64,000 bases of DNA. Origin: Peronospora farinosa. Lineage: Eukaryota > Oomycota > Peronosporomycetes > Peronosporales > Peronosporaceae. Numbering within the stretch: the stretch's first letter is position 1; each line of letters opens with the position of its first letter. Shown here piece by piece: positions 52,341 through 63,770 of this stretch. The notes under the pieces are model-generated. The model saw only the letters and a list, made by a program, of their open reading frames with translations. It was not told the origin of the DNA and made no database searches. The stretch lies in NCBI GenBank assembly GCA_947646735.1, contig CANTFK010000766.1, positions 372,001-436,000 on the forward strand. Reading direction: 5' to 3'. The translations under genes and the position numbers were made by a program.

Positions 52341-53373
52341 AATTAAGCCCTTTCAATCTATTAATCATGGCGGGAGGTGGCCAGCAGTGCCGTGCTAAGT
52401 AGGTAATTTTAGGCACCGCGATGGCGCTAGCGATGCGAGCTCGTTGTTCCACCGTATGAGTCTTCTCTCGTGCTAGTGCAAGTCGACACCATAGAGATCG
52501 TATGCATTTACACCAGTTGTCAGCTACCGCATCCTGTTGGCCAACAAGTACACCAAGATACCTGCATGATCCGCTTGAAGACTGTACATTGAGGCCACAC
52601 TCGTCCAAGGGCAAAGATGATCCGCGAGGGTCAAGCTCAATGATAATAGACTTCGCTCGATTCGTTAGCAGACCGGAAACAGCTGCAAAGTCTTCGAGGA
52701 TCGTAATAACAGGCAAAACCGCAGACCGATCGCGAAGATAAACCGCCGTGTCGTCAGCGTATCCCGAAATTTTAATGTCAGTGGTTCTCCCCCCAGAAGT
52801 AAGAGGTATCCCGCGGATTTCATCCCTCTCTTGAATCACTCGATAGAAACTATCCAAGGAGAGTATAAAAAGAAGAGGAGCAAGAGAGCACCCTTGCCGT
52901 ATGCCGCAGTGAACGTCACGTCTGCTTGAACGGTACCCATTCACAATAAATCGACATGTCGTGTTTCGGTGTAATGCCGCCACGACTGCTACGAATTTTG
53001 GCGAGAAGCCATGCCAAGTCAACGCCGAAAGTAGAAACAGACGTTGCAACGTGTCGTATGCCGTGGAGAAATCGAGAAGAAGAACAATGGATCCGTGTAG
53101 ATCGCTGTCAGCACTCGCCGCTTTGCGAACCGCCGAAAAAATGTCAAGAGCTGTATGGATCGACCGCTTCGGGACAAAACCAACTTGAGCTGGCAGAACA
53201 ATATGCGACAGCATCGGCCGAACTCGAAACGAAAGGATCTTTGTAAATAACTTGTAGTCACTGTTGAGAAGCGCGATCGGCCGATGATCAAGAGGCAAGG
53301 CGGAAGCCGCGGTTTTCTTCAGACACTGAATGTTCGCTTCACCAAAAGACGTCGGAAACACGCTGCACTCCAT
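52315..53373 (-). pseudogene. LINE ORF2, reverse transcriptase
   Basis: 352 open codons of LINE-type RT: RPIALLNSDYKLFTKIL, AQVGFVPKRSIHTALD, LLLDFSTAYDTLQR, GIRQGCSLAPLLF and the catalytic GYADDTAVY (near 52750). The catalytic box is intact. The frame differs from the upstream endonuclease, with a shift between about 53370 and 53600. Confidence 0.93.
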
Positions 53374-53606
53374 CCATCTAGTGTACAGTGCTGCGAGAAT
53401 TGGCGCGAGCGCGTCAGCATAATCACGGTAAAAGGTGTTGTTGATTTCATCTGGTCCTGCGGCTTTCCCACGTTAAAGTCTCTTCAAAGCCGCACACACA
53501 TCTTCAGGAGATATAGCTGACGTCACATTAGAGTCATCAATCCGGACCGGTGTGGAGGCTCGTTCCAGAAATGCAGCGGTAGCATCTGGACAATCAAAAA
53601 ATTGAG

Positions 53607-55262
53607 TCATAGATGCTCCCAGCCGTCTGCCATTTCATTTGCCAATTCCTGCGACCGATTCGACCCGTATGTAGCTTGTCCACCCAAAGAAACGATAGTG
53701 TTGTCCTGAAATTTTGTCGACACCCGCGCGAAGAAACGACGAGAAGTCTCGCCTGGAGAGTATGTGTGCTGGACAAGAAGTCGCTCTTTCTTGGTTCTCT
53801 GCCATAATCGTCGACACTCCGCAACGTTTCGACGAAGTTCCGCAGGATTATCGACGGGGCTGGGTTGGTCGCATATCGTTTGAGCACACGCTATTGAGGT
53901 AGCTGACGAGCGCGCCTCCAATAGCGCCGCATCCAGACGGACATAGAGGCGCTTCAGCCGCTGTCTGTAGCTGCGCGTCAGACCTTGGCGGGCTGTCTTT
54001 GTAGTCGCCACAAGAACTTTGCGTAACTTGATCTTCCATCCATCCCACCAGTCGGCCAATCGTCTAGCCGTTCGATAGTCCGACGTCGGAACTGAGCTGG
54101 ATTCATCAACTTCAATCTGTGCCAGCTCAATGGCCTAAATAATGGCGCTGGTCGCGGCCGCTTGTGCACAGCCCGGCACTGGATATACGCGCCGTGGCTT
54201 ACGTACGCGCACAACATGACTTGGTGCCCCAATCCGTATACTGATTCCATTGTGGTCAGCGGCTGGGCCAGGTACAGACAGATCGACGTCTCGAACCCAA
54301 TCAGCATGAAGAGCACTCACGTACCACCGATCAAGTCGAGAACTGGCTGATCCACCTTCAGGCAAATTGTAGAAATAGGTGTGTGCCGCCGCATGAAAGG
54401 CTGCTAAGGCCCTCTCTTCTTCCGCTCGCTCCATGTCATCTTCGAGTACATCGCAAAGTTGTGCGCGACCTAGAAGCCGTCTCAGCGCCTGCGAATCATG
54501 TCTGCCGGGCGGCGAGACAAAAGATCGGTCAAGTCGAGGCACCAATGTGCAGTTAAAATCCCCGCCCACGAACAAGGGTCCGTCGTGATCCAGCAGGTGA
54601 TGGCGAAGCATCTCGAAAAACGCTTCCCGTTCAGGCTTACCACTCAGGGCGTATACGTTGACAACAAGAACTGTCTCGCTTCGAATATTAATTTGAACAG
54701 CCATCCAGTGCGGTGTCCAATGTATCTCATGCCACGGTTCCATCTCAGTAATCGACGAGTACGGATTCAGTAAAATCGCAACCCCTCCACGCGCTGCTTC
54801 GGACTCGGTCCATCGAGTGCGTCCGGGCTTGTCCACGAAGCCGTATGTGGTGTTGTACAACTTGTTTAGACTTGCTGCTTCACCAACAGAGACCCGCGTT
54901 TCTTGTAATAGGACCAAGTCGATAGCACCCCGTGATTCGCGCTGCCTAAAATGGCCAAACCATTCTGCACAGCGTTCCGGATGCTTGGGGAATCCCGCGA
55001 AATTTTGTGAATGCAGACCGATGCTGTTTTCGCGTGGCTTTTGAGAAGTCTTCAACATGCCCCGATGACGACGTCGAAGTGTATCTGCCCTTGGAAGGTG
55101 AAAGGAAGAAGACTCAACCCTGTCTAGCGATCTAAGTCCCCCTACAGAATATGGAAAAGAGGGACTGGGATTCGCCCCCACTACCGAATCAGCCCCTTGC
55201 GCAGCCGAGGTGCCCTCAGTACTGAAGGTCCAGCAGCTGACCATCGCGGGCAATAAGGTCAA
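53607..55262 (-). pseudogene. LINE ORF2, APE-type endonuclease
   Basis: 55262-54135 carries the endonuclease motifs: VLLQETR, GGDFNC, SRLDRWYVS and ADHNGI. A TAG at 54135-54137 is followed in the same frame by the linker to RT down to 53607. The start overlaps the end of ORF1 by about 47 bases in another frame, as is common for LINE ORF2. Confidence 0.92.
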
Positions 55263-58200
55263 TCGCCGGCTGCCAGTTGGCAGGTTTGCATAAAATGCTG
55301 GATACAGCCGCGCGCACCTCTTTAGAGAGGTGGTATAATGCCGCTTTGGACTGTGGCATCACCACCTTTGTCTCATCCTCGACAGGTGCAAGATGAGATA
55401 GCAATACACACAGGACATTGAGGACGCCTCATTGATCCAAGTCCGGAAGCGGTTCCACGACAGTCGCGCACAGCAACTCCGGCTGTAATTTGCGGAATTT
55501 TCTCCAGCGCGTTATGTTGTCCGTCGTCTTCCATCGAATTTTCCCAGACTGACCTTCTGCCGTTGCAGCCCAACCCGTACACAGCTCTCGAAGCTTTTCA
55601 TCAGCGTGTGTGGTATGTTGGCGTATCACAGACAATTGAGACTCGCTGTTGATAGAATGTCCAAAGGTTTGGAGGGATTCCCTCGACATCGAGGCGAGGT
55701 AAGCAATTGGGTGCGGCAGGTCACTGACAAGTGCCGCCAATTCCAATGCACACGCTTTAATCCATGCGGATTGACCCTTTGGACCAACTGGCAGTGTAGT
55801 GGGTACCGCAGAAACCACTTTGCGCTAGGAAACCCATCTATGAATCGCAGCAGTGTTCGCCGAAATCTGTTTCGTGCCCTCCGGCACAGCGGCGGCCGCT
55901 ACTGCAGCCGATGCAGTGTCAGGCACCTTGCGCACTCTAGTTGCACGTAACGTCTGATCGTGAGTATCTTGAGTGCGGATGAAATACATCGGGGATCTAA
56001 GTGCCACCTGTTTACTCGATACCTCATTAGAGCCAATGGGTCGTGTCAGCAGACCGTAAGTGCCCATGGCTGGGTCAGCTATATTTCCTGAGTAGGCCTT
56101 GAGCTCGTCTTTAATAGCTTTAGCTAGCTCCGCTGGTATAGGGACACTGGCGGCGCATGGGGGAGGCGTTACGGCCCCTCCATCAATAATATCCATGCGC
56201 ATGGTATTTCCAAACGTAGATTTGATTACCGCCATACTTACATCGAGATCATGGTGTTCCAAGTAGTCCGGGTCCTGGGGGCATGTCGGAGAAATTTCCA
56301 ATGGAGCCGAATCAGGTGATGCAACCCCAGGTGGGACCGCACCCGGTACTGCCTTGGTCGTCACACTTGGCATGCTCCGTTTGCGGCGAACATAAGACGA
56401 CAACATTCGCTGTATCGTCGCGCGACCTCTTTCCCTAATTTTCTCTGCCGTCGCAGCTGGCATCTCGCTCGGCGGTGGGACAACCCCCTTAACCGCATGC
56501 TCGATCTCGGGCGTCTCTTTCGGTGTAATTTTTGTCAAGCGGCGTGTCAATTTTAGTAGTTTGTTCGTGGCCGTTGCTGCTGCTGTCTCCGCTCTGTTTG
56601 CCTCTGCACCAGCGGTGCGATATTTGTACTCCAATGTAGGCAAGTCACCATTCACATCGTCGAGAGCTGTATCAAGGTCGAGACCTGTAGCTTCGCGATC
56701 AATAGCTAATTCCAACGCATGAGCGTGAGCCTCGAAGTAGCAAGCTTTCTTATTTTCGGCATTGAACTTCTTTTTTGCAGCGGTTGAAGTCAGTAGTTCG
56801 ACTGTGCGTTGTGCGTCCGCAACTTGAGATTGAGCCACCGCTAAAGCCGTAACCTTGGATGACTTCTCAGACGTAGAAAGAACTGCAACAGTGTCCGTTG
56901 CCTGATTTGCCGTAGAAGCCGTTTGATCACCTCCGATCAGGTGGTCCAGTTCAGCTACCGCCTGCGCACGCTGCTTAGTAGCCTTGGTAGTGGCGGCTGA
57001 TGTCACGGAATAAGTGGCCGCGGGTGCTCTTCCTTTCGTAGAAACTGCTGGCTTAGTAGGTGAGGAAGGTTTCGTAGCCACTTTAACCGAGTTCGTCGCG
57101 CTCTGCTTGGCGAAAGATGCCGACCCTTGGGTCGACGACTTGCTGGTCCCCTCAGCTGCTTTTGACCTCGGACGTCGTAGCGGTGTAGCATTAGAAGTCG
57201 CCGCTTGAGTAGTTGAAGCCGCGTTGGGACGCGAGTCCCGCTTTTTCTTGTTCGCACCTGGGTCAAACCACCCGTCAGTAGTAGGACCAGCGGCACGTGG
57301 GGCATCGCCACTCGCCGCTGGCTGTCCACGGGGAGAAGAGGGGGGTGTATCCTCCCTTGGACAGTCTCTCGAAAAATTCTGTGAGATCTTGGTTAACAGT
57401 GGTGCCTTGCAAGCTTCATCCTTCAGCTTGGCCGTAGTTGCCTGTAATGTCTCTGCCAGGCCGGCGACATGCTGCAGGCGCTCGTTCACATCGAGGTGCT
57501 GAAAAGTCAAGACGCTGACTGTTTTGGCAACATGGTGAGTACCGATGAATTCGCGGTGATGCTCAAATAAGAAACCGCCCCTGCTGGCGGCGCATTTTGC
57601 ACTTAAATGATACGGCGAATAACAAGAAAAACAGGGGACCCGTTGGAAATGACGATGATGATGAATAAAAAGTGTCGTGTTGGGAGTCTTGATGTGTGTC
57701 ACCAACTTGATCTCTTCGGGACATGAAACGGTATTAAAGGTAGCGACAAAGAAGTTGAAATCGTACGCCTCTGTCCCATTCAGAAACCCCCGAACCACCG
57801 ACGTCACCGAGCATGACACACTCGACGAGAGGATAGCTTGGACAGTGCTCGCGGCCACGCCATGAACCAAAATTCTCACTTGATACTGCAGAATGTTGCG
57901 ACTTGAAGTAGTACTGGACGTCAATGAAGTAGTGATGTCATCCCTCTCCATGGTTGCTGGACACAATAGTTGAAGGCGAGTACCACGAAATGAAATGAAT
58001 TTTGTATGCCAGCTCGCCGCAGCCGCCTGGTCAGGCAGAATAAAGGTGAGGCGTCGAGTGTCCGAATTGTAACACGTGCGCTTTGCCCCCTTGACTAGCT
58101 CCCGACTAAGTGGATCGGAAGTCGTCTCCCCTTCGCGGCGTTCCAGCAGTTGTAGGAGCAACGTTTTCTCAGCAATATGCTGAGGCATACGGACGGAAGG

Positions 58201-58737
58201 AGGCACAAGCGCGATGACCTTGCCTTCAAGGTATTCCTCAAAAAAATCAAGCATCGCAACCCGCGTGGCTCTTGGGTGCGTGCATACCAAAAAACCGGGC
58301 GGTGACGGAAGTACAATGCCTCCCATCAACCAAGCTGCGAGCGCCTCCTCCTCAAGTGGAATCATTGGACGCAGATCATCATCCACCTTATCAATCCAAG
58401 GTCTCGAAGCTGTGCGCACCAGTAAAGCACGTCGGTCTTGCGACCCACCGACCTCCGCCGGAGTCGAGGCGCTGTGGTAGACGGGGCCTTTTCTGTTGCC
58501 AAGGCTGGTAGGTTCGCCAGGGTCGTTTTTTCCGCCGGGTCCGTTAGGTACGCCGGGGTCGATACATTCGTCGGGGTCGATGCGGTTGCCGAGGCCGTTG
58601 ACCGCAGTCGCGAACGAGACCCGACCAGCCGCCGCTGGCCCAGGACCAGGCACTTGTTTCCAATGCACTTGTGCACCTTGGCTCTTAAGTGGTGAAGGAG
58701 CATCGCCCAGCGGCACATCGCCGTCGTCAGAGTTCAT
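55216..58737 (-). pseudogene. LINE ORF1, two internal stops
   Basis: 970 open codons (58737-55825), then TAG at 55825-55827, another open stretch to 55429, a stop, and a last stretch to 55216, all in one frame. The N-terminus is Pro/Gly-rich. A Cys/His box CFSCYSPYHLSAKC (C-x2-C-x4-H-x4-C) lies near residues 365-385. The rest is Ala/Thr/Lys-rich with coiled-coil potential (~residues 600-760). Nucleic-acid-binding ORF1 protein. Confidence 0.85.
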
Positions 58738-58788
58738 GGTAAAAAAAGGTACCCTTCCTCGTGCCCAGTAATTCGTCTGCGTACTTAG

Positions 58789-58802
58789 CTTCGCGGCTTA
58801 AC
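58789..58802 (+). repeat. LINE target-site duplication, right copy
   Basis: CTTCGCGGCTTAAC, identical to 49817-49830. Confidence 0.93.
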
Positions 58803-59679
58803 CTGGCACGAATGATAGTGTCACAGCTATTGCAATCACTTGCTGTGAAGAATGTAATCATAGCTGAACTCGATGCCAGCTCAAGTGGAAGCAGTGACGA
58901 TGCAATCCTTAGCTCTTGTCCATCAAGTTGCGCTGAAAACGACAGAATATCTCGAGAGCTCGCGAATGTAACTGATGAGTCGCCCTTGAGCGCGATAAAC
59001 TTGTCGGTACCAGCGAACGGAAGTGTATCTACTGGAGCAGTAAACCATGGAGGCAATACTACAATGAGTACAAAAGATACCCAAGCATTCAAGCAAATCC
59101 AAGTTCGACTGGAGGAATTTCACTTCGACACTGGCATTCCTCGGCTATCCGTCCACCCCAATGTTACAAATTTGGTCTTTCCATCGTTGGCAGCATTTCT
59201 TCGTGTATCACTTACAACCGATGCAAGTACCAACCATTCCGCGGCATCTGAAGACAGCGTTGCAAACAACAGCTTTGGTGACTCAAATGACGCTGTTATT
59301 CCACGATTGTTGTCTTTGGAAGATTTAATCAGCGACGATGCTGATAACATTGGCAATATAACAGATTTTTCGTCAAGAAGCGGAGTATACGCTGCACTCA
59401 CTCACTATTACGCGTTCCCTTCGGCTGACAAATGGATGATTAAAAAGTTTGAAGATGAGAATATTTCAGATTGTACATTGAAACAAGTGTGTCTAGTACA
59501 CTCTGGAGTGACGGTGTATACGCCGTCGTTAACAGCGCTACAGCTGGTTGAAACATTTAATGATATGAGCGTGGCTCCCACGACAAAACGATTAATGCGG
59601 CTGATGGCGCTACTGGAGATGGTTCAAGTGGCTTTTGAAGCTGAGCGAAGAGCGCTTAAACACGGTCTGCAGGCGACAG
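58803..59679 (+). pseudogene. Secreted or membrane glycoprotein gene, 3' part
   Basis: Continues the gene that starts at 49058, in the frame reached just before the LINE. The segment has further N-glycosylation sequons (NVTD, NGS, NTT, NVT, NHS, NNS, NIT), matching the 5' part. It is helical towards the end (MRLMALLEMVQVAFEAERRALKH) and then passes without a stop into the integrase of element D. Its true 3' end is missing. Confidence 0.7.
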
Positions 59680-61469
59680 GGAAGATCTTCATTGATCTTA
59701 TCTTTAGGCATCACGGCTTGCCAGAATCTATTGTTTCGGACCGTGACCCGCGTTTCACTTCGGCTTTCTGGGCAGAATTATTCCAGCTATTAGGCGCGCG
59801 GTTGCTTATGTCTACGGCGGCCCATCCAGAGACGGATGGGCAAACGGAGCGTGTGAACAGAGTGCTCGAAGATGTCTTGCGCAGTTATGCAACATCGTTC
59901 TCATCATGGAGTTCATTTCTTCCAGTTGCAGAGTTTGCAATCAACAATCCTGTCCATGCGTCAACCGGGTTGACCCTCTTCTTCGTGAACAACGCGAGGC
60001 ATCCTCGCGTTCCGGCGCTTCTTACTCTCTCAGCTGCTGAACACCCTGTCTCCAAGCTTGGTGGGGGAGTATCTACGGATGGAATTGCGCCGAAACTATT
60101 GCTGAGTGATTACGATGCGCATAAGGTTGCTGCCGATGCACCTACTACTGGTAATTTTGTGGCCACCGGCATATCGACTCCTGACGCGATGCTTTCCATC
60201 GCGTCTTCCGTTGCCAATTTTTCTCCACAAGAGAATACGTCGCCTGTAAGTTCGGCTGCAGTAACCGAATTTCTACTATTACGCCAAGCAATCACGCGTT
60301 TTGTGCACGATGAATTACAAGAGGTAGTCGATAATCAAAAGGCGAATGCATACAGAAGAGGTCGAAAGAATATGTTGATATTTCGAGAAGGTGACAGAGT
60401 ATTATTATCAACAAGTGGATTACCGAACACCTCAGTGACAAATTTGGGCGCTAATAAGTCAGCGCCAAGATATATTGGCCCATTTCGGGTTGTTAAGTTG
60501 CATGGTGACGCTTACACGCTAGACATACCTACATCTATGCGTTTGCACCCGACGTTCTATGTCGGGCGCCTCAAGGCTTACCTGCCGGCGGATCTCCCTT
60601 CGAATCTTCCCCGCTCTTCTGTGCCGGCTCGAAATCCGACATCCCTTGACGACGACGTTGACGACGACTGGGACCAAGTCCTGCCCGAACGCGTGCAGAC
60701 TCGACCTGATGGGGTCCTCCGAACGCAGTCGTCTCAAGCTGACGTAGGCGCTCAACCAGTACCAGCCGCTCACGTCTAGTCCGCTCAGCAACCTCAGTCG
60801 CAGCATCCGCACGATCTTGAGCTCTCTCAGCCATCTCGCGAGCATAAAGTAGGGCATTCTTCGACTCCTCGTCTTCAGCGCGGAGTAGGCGCAGCTCATC
60901 ATTCGACTGTACAGGCGCCCGATTACGAGAATCGGCGCTCATCGCCAGAGGCCTTCCGTCGTGATGCTCCTCCTCCATTAGTCGATGCATCGGGTGCGCG
61001 ACGCTGGATTGTCGACCGGATTGTCGATCACGAGGATCACAAGTCCCAGGCGCCGAGTAATAACTCGGCGCCCATGAAGAAGCATGTCGAGAAACATTAC
61101 AGGGCTCGCTGGCTGGGATATTCCCCGGCGGACGATACATGGGAGCCATCGAGTACGCTGTCCCAAGATGTCCCGGACGTGGTCGAGGACTACGAGTCCC
61201 GTAGAAAGACGGTGATCGCGACCGACGCTGACGGTTCCATCCCCGATCTCGCGGGCCGTAATGCTCGCGAGCAACGAAACCGCGACGACCTCCCGAGCGA
61301 CTCCGAGACCAAGACCTATTACGAGGCTCGGGAGCATATGGATGATACGGTTGACGACCTCGGCTACGTGAATGCCGTCGGCGATCGTAAGGACGCGCTC
61401 TCACTCGCCGTAGCTCAGACACCTGGAGCTCCGAAAGTCTTCTCTCATAACGGGCAATCCATGGACTAA
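59680..61469 (+). pseudogene. Element D integrase C-terminal half and chromodomain
   Basis: Integrase core from FIDLIFRHHG: D in VSDRDPRF and E in DGQTERVNRVLED are present, while the first Asp is lost with the truncation. Then come the C-terminal domain (FREGDRVLLST) and, after one in-frame TAG at 60777-60779, a linker and chromodomain (RWIVDRIVDHED, RARWLGYSPADDTWEP). Apart from that TAG the frame is open from the host gene to 61469. Confidence 0.9.
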
Positions 61470-61977
61470 TATGGTCGGGCATGCCTCGCGCACACACTAA
61501 GTCGTCCCATTCCTGCCGGACCGGTCGCGATCTGCCCACGTTACACGTTGAACATCCCTCACGGATGTGGACGTAACAAAGGTGATACTCGTCACAAGTC
61601 ATACGACAGATGCGCCGGCGCAGGTCGCCAATAGCGTGTCTATCACGCGTTCCCTCGCGACCGTCTAACCAGGACGTGAAGGACGTTCCTTCACGTCGGC
61701 TCGCGTTCCAGCGCCTGATGAAGGCACACCAAGACCTCTGCAACGCATCGTCGGTATATGCGTTGTTCGTCGCCTTGCCTCTCACTGTACGGTATCGCGT
61801 GAAAAGGTCCTTCATGACCTCCAGTGGCTCGGGTTCGACAGCACCTTCAAGACCATACAAGCGCCACGGTTTCAAGTCCCCATCCATGACCTGCGGCGCC
61901 TGCTCTCTACTGATTGTCGCTTGGTGTTCCCAGTTCTGGCTGTCAGAGACATTTTTTCGTGGACGCCTAGTGTCCAT
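60571..61977 (-). CDS. Element D antisense gene: 468-aa Arg/Ser-rich coiled-coil protein
   Basis: Uninterrupted minus-strand frame opposite to pol, starting at ATG 61977, about 112 bp inside the 3' LTR. Residues 1-95 include ALQRSWCAFIRRW. About 100-190 include AIGDLRRRICRM, LCYVHI and CSTC, followed by WIARYERRLSEL. Residues ~190-310 are Arg/Ser/Tyr-rich (SRSRSGGRR). Residues ~340-420 are a coiled coil (EMAERAQDRADAATEVAERT). The same order is seen in the decayed copy of element B. It overlaps the sense chromodomain and integrase tail for about 900 bp, and both strands stay open. No known domain. An Arg/Ser-rich plus coiled-coil layout suggests RNA binding or assembly, which is inference. 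Confidence 0.7.
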   Translation of the reverse strand: MDTRRPRKNVSDSQNWEHQATISREQAPQVMDGDLKPWRLYGLEGAVEPEPLEVMKDLFTRYRTVRGKATNNAYTDDALQRSWCAFIRRWNASRREGTSFTSWLDGREGTRDRHAIGDLRRRICRMTCDEYHLCYVHIREGCSTCNVGRSRPVRQEWDDLVCARGMPDHISPWIARYERRLSELQVSELRRVRARPYDRRRHSRSRGRQPYHPYAPEPRNRSWSRSRSGGRRGFVAREHYGPRDRGWNRQRRSRSPSFYGTRSPRPRPGHLGTAYSMAPMYRPPGNIPASEPCNVSRHASSWAPSYYSAPGTCDPRDRQSGRQSSVAHPMHRLMEEEHHDGRPLAMSADSRNRAPVQSNDELRLLRAEDEESKNALLYAREMAERAQDRADAATEVAERTRRERLVLVERLRQLETTAFGGPHQVESARVRAGLGPSRRQRRRQGMSDFEPAQKSGEDSKGDPPAGKP

Positions 61978-62089
61978 GCTGCTCAGTTAAGTCTAACTGA
62001 GCAGGTTCGGAGTTACGCCGTTGGTCGAGAAGAAACCTTCTGCGATTCGCGCTTACGTTGAGGTAAGCGCAACTTAAAGAGGAGGGCGA

Positions 62090-62407
62090 TGTAATGGGTT
62101 TGCGTATTACATTAGTAGTTATAGGATTAATACATAATTACATAAGTAGGCATAGGGCATTATCCGATTAGCGGATACTGCGCGTCATTTTATTATTGGT
62201 TTATTATTGGGGAGCCAGACCCAATAATTAGCCAATAATAAATTGACTTCCATATTGAGTGGTTCCCATGAGCTAGGGAACATATTCGCACTTACTGCGA
62301 ATCCAAACAAAACAAAAATAAAACAGAGTTATATTTACGAATTAATGAAGAGCGCTTCCTCAACGCCCTTCTAGTGTATGACGGTAACGGGTTCTTAGCC
62401 CGTTACA
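62090..62407 (+). repeat. Element D 3' LTR
   Basis: 318 bp, TGTAATGGGT...GCCCGTTACA. Reverse-complement match to the solo LTR at 35215-35531. Confidence 0.93.
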
Positions 62408-63770
62408 CTCACCCCATTCGGCAGCACCGCTGGCTAGTTTGCCTATTCCCACTGGGTGCTGGGAGTCCATTAGTATGTACTTTGTAGTTGGCCTACCGAA
62501 AGATTCGCATGGCAATACAGGTATTGCGGTCTTTGTTGACCGTTTGAGCAAAATGGCTAACTTAGCGGCTGTGCCAGACTCGATCGATGGTGTGGGTACA
62601 TCGGAGCTGTTTATCAATCGAGTGTTTCGCCAACATGGCTTGCCAGTGGCAATTGTTTCTGATCGTGATCCTCGTTTTCACGAGTAAATTTTGAAAGTCC
62701 GTCTTCCAGGTGCTAGGCACCCGTTTGAACATGTCCACAGCGGATCATCCGCAGACCGATGGTTAAACTGAACGCGTAAATCGCGTTGTTGAAGATATCC
62801 TCCGCAGCGTTTGTGCTAAAACGCCAAAGCGTTGGAACTCTATGCTCCCTGTTGTTGAGTTTGCACTCAATAACTCCGTGCACGCCTCTACCGGCTACAC
62901 TCCGTTCTATGTGAATGGTCTCACGCACCCACGCGTTTCGTTAACGCTACCACCGAGTGGTTCAGGGCTTGGTGGGAGAGAGGTTGCCGATCGGCTTGCT
63001 GATGTCAGTCCCTAATACTGTTAAGAAACAGGTAAATGCGTTTCTCGCAACGCGACTAAATGTCTTACGACATGTGCGTGACGCAATGGCTGATAGCCAA
63101 GACAAACAGAAGAAATATGCGGATGCTAAAGGCAGAAGTTGCATTGATTATTATGAGGTCGGAGACCAAGTCTTACATAATGCTAAAAACCTACCTACCA
63201 ATGTAGTACCCGCTGTCTTTAAGACGAAGTTGCGCCCGCGATTTATTGGACTCTTTAAGGTCATTGCCAAGAAAGGCACAGCGTATACGCTTAACTTGCC
63301 GCGCAAATTGCGCACACATCCTGTGTTCTATGTCGGCATGCTCAAAAGGTGTCGGGATCCGTCCCAAGTAAACATTAAGGCGGTCGCGCCGAGCCCATTG
63401 GCATTGTCGCGGGACGAATCATCTGCACCAACAGGTAAAGCTGACCCTGCATTCGGGTCCGACTCTCTCCAGGGACTCAAGCCGGGAGTTCATCGTCTGC
63501 CTCTCCTCACGAAGGGACCGCACCTCTTGAACAAGCTCGGCATGAGCTTTTGCCGATACACCGGCCTCTTCCGGCTTTGCTCGATGCGCAGGGGAACCTA
63601 CAGTTCCATGTGGAGCGTCTACTGTAGAAGCGTCGCCGCCATGGTCAAAACCAGTATCTGGTAAAGTGGCGGGGTTATTCCGAATCGTGGAACTCATGGG
63701 AGTTTGAGACTCCCCTTCGGCAGGACTGCCCATACGCCGTGGACGTTTTTGAGCGTCGTGCGCAGGGGTC
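62408..63770 (+). pseudogene. Element E integrase and chromodomain
   Basis: Core at 62439-62687 reads SMYFVVGLPKDS where element C has the catalytic Asp, so the first Asp is replaced. The second D (VSDRDPRF) and the E (TERVNRVVED) are present; a stop replaces the Gln codon just before TERVN. The frame changes at about 62685 and near 62960. The C-terminal domain is open at 62957-63664, and the chromodomain (NQYLVKWRGYSESWNSWE) continues in another frame with a TAG just before it. Confidence 0.88.

Larger units (their letters stand above)
49831..58788 (-). mobile_element. LINE (non-LTR) retrotransposon with APE endonuclease and RNase H
   Basis: About 9 kb on the minus strand bounded by a 14-bp target duplication. 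It has a short 5' leader, ORF1 with a Cys/His box, and ORF2 with apurinic-type endonuclease, RT, a zinc region and a C-terminal RNase H. The 3' end has a short TCACTCACTCAT tail rather than poly(A). Both reading frames contain stops or shifts, so this copy is dead but structurally full length. The layout recalls the RNase-H-bearing I/Tx1/Tad groups; clade not determined. Confidence 0.93.
59680..62407 (+). mobile_element. Truncated chromodomain Ty3/gypsy element D
   Basis: Same lineage as element B. It begins inside the integrase core at about 59680, directly fused to the broken host gene, and runs through chromodomain and a polypurine tract (AAGAGGAGGGCGA) to a 318-bp 3' LTR. The 5' LTR, gag, protease, RT and N-terminal integrase are missing. 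It carries the best-preserved antisense gene. Confidence 0.92.

Noticed and set aside
60559..60747. Short plus-strand frame in the integrase tail of element D
   Set aside because: Lies in a different phase from the integrase, which is clearly the sense coding frame here.
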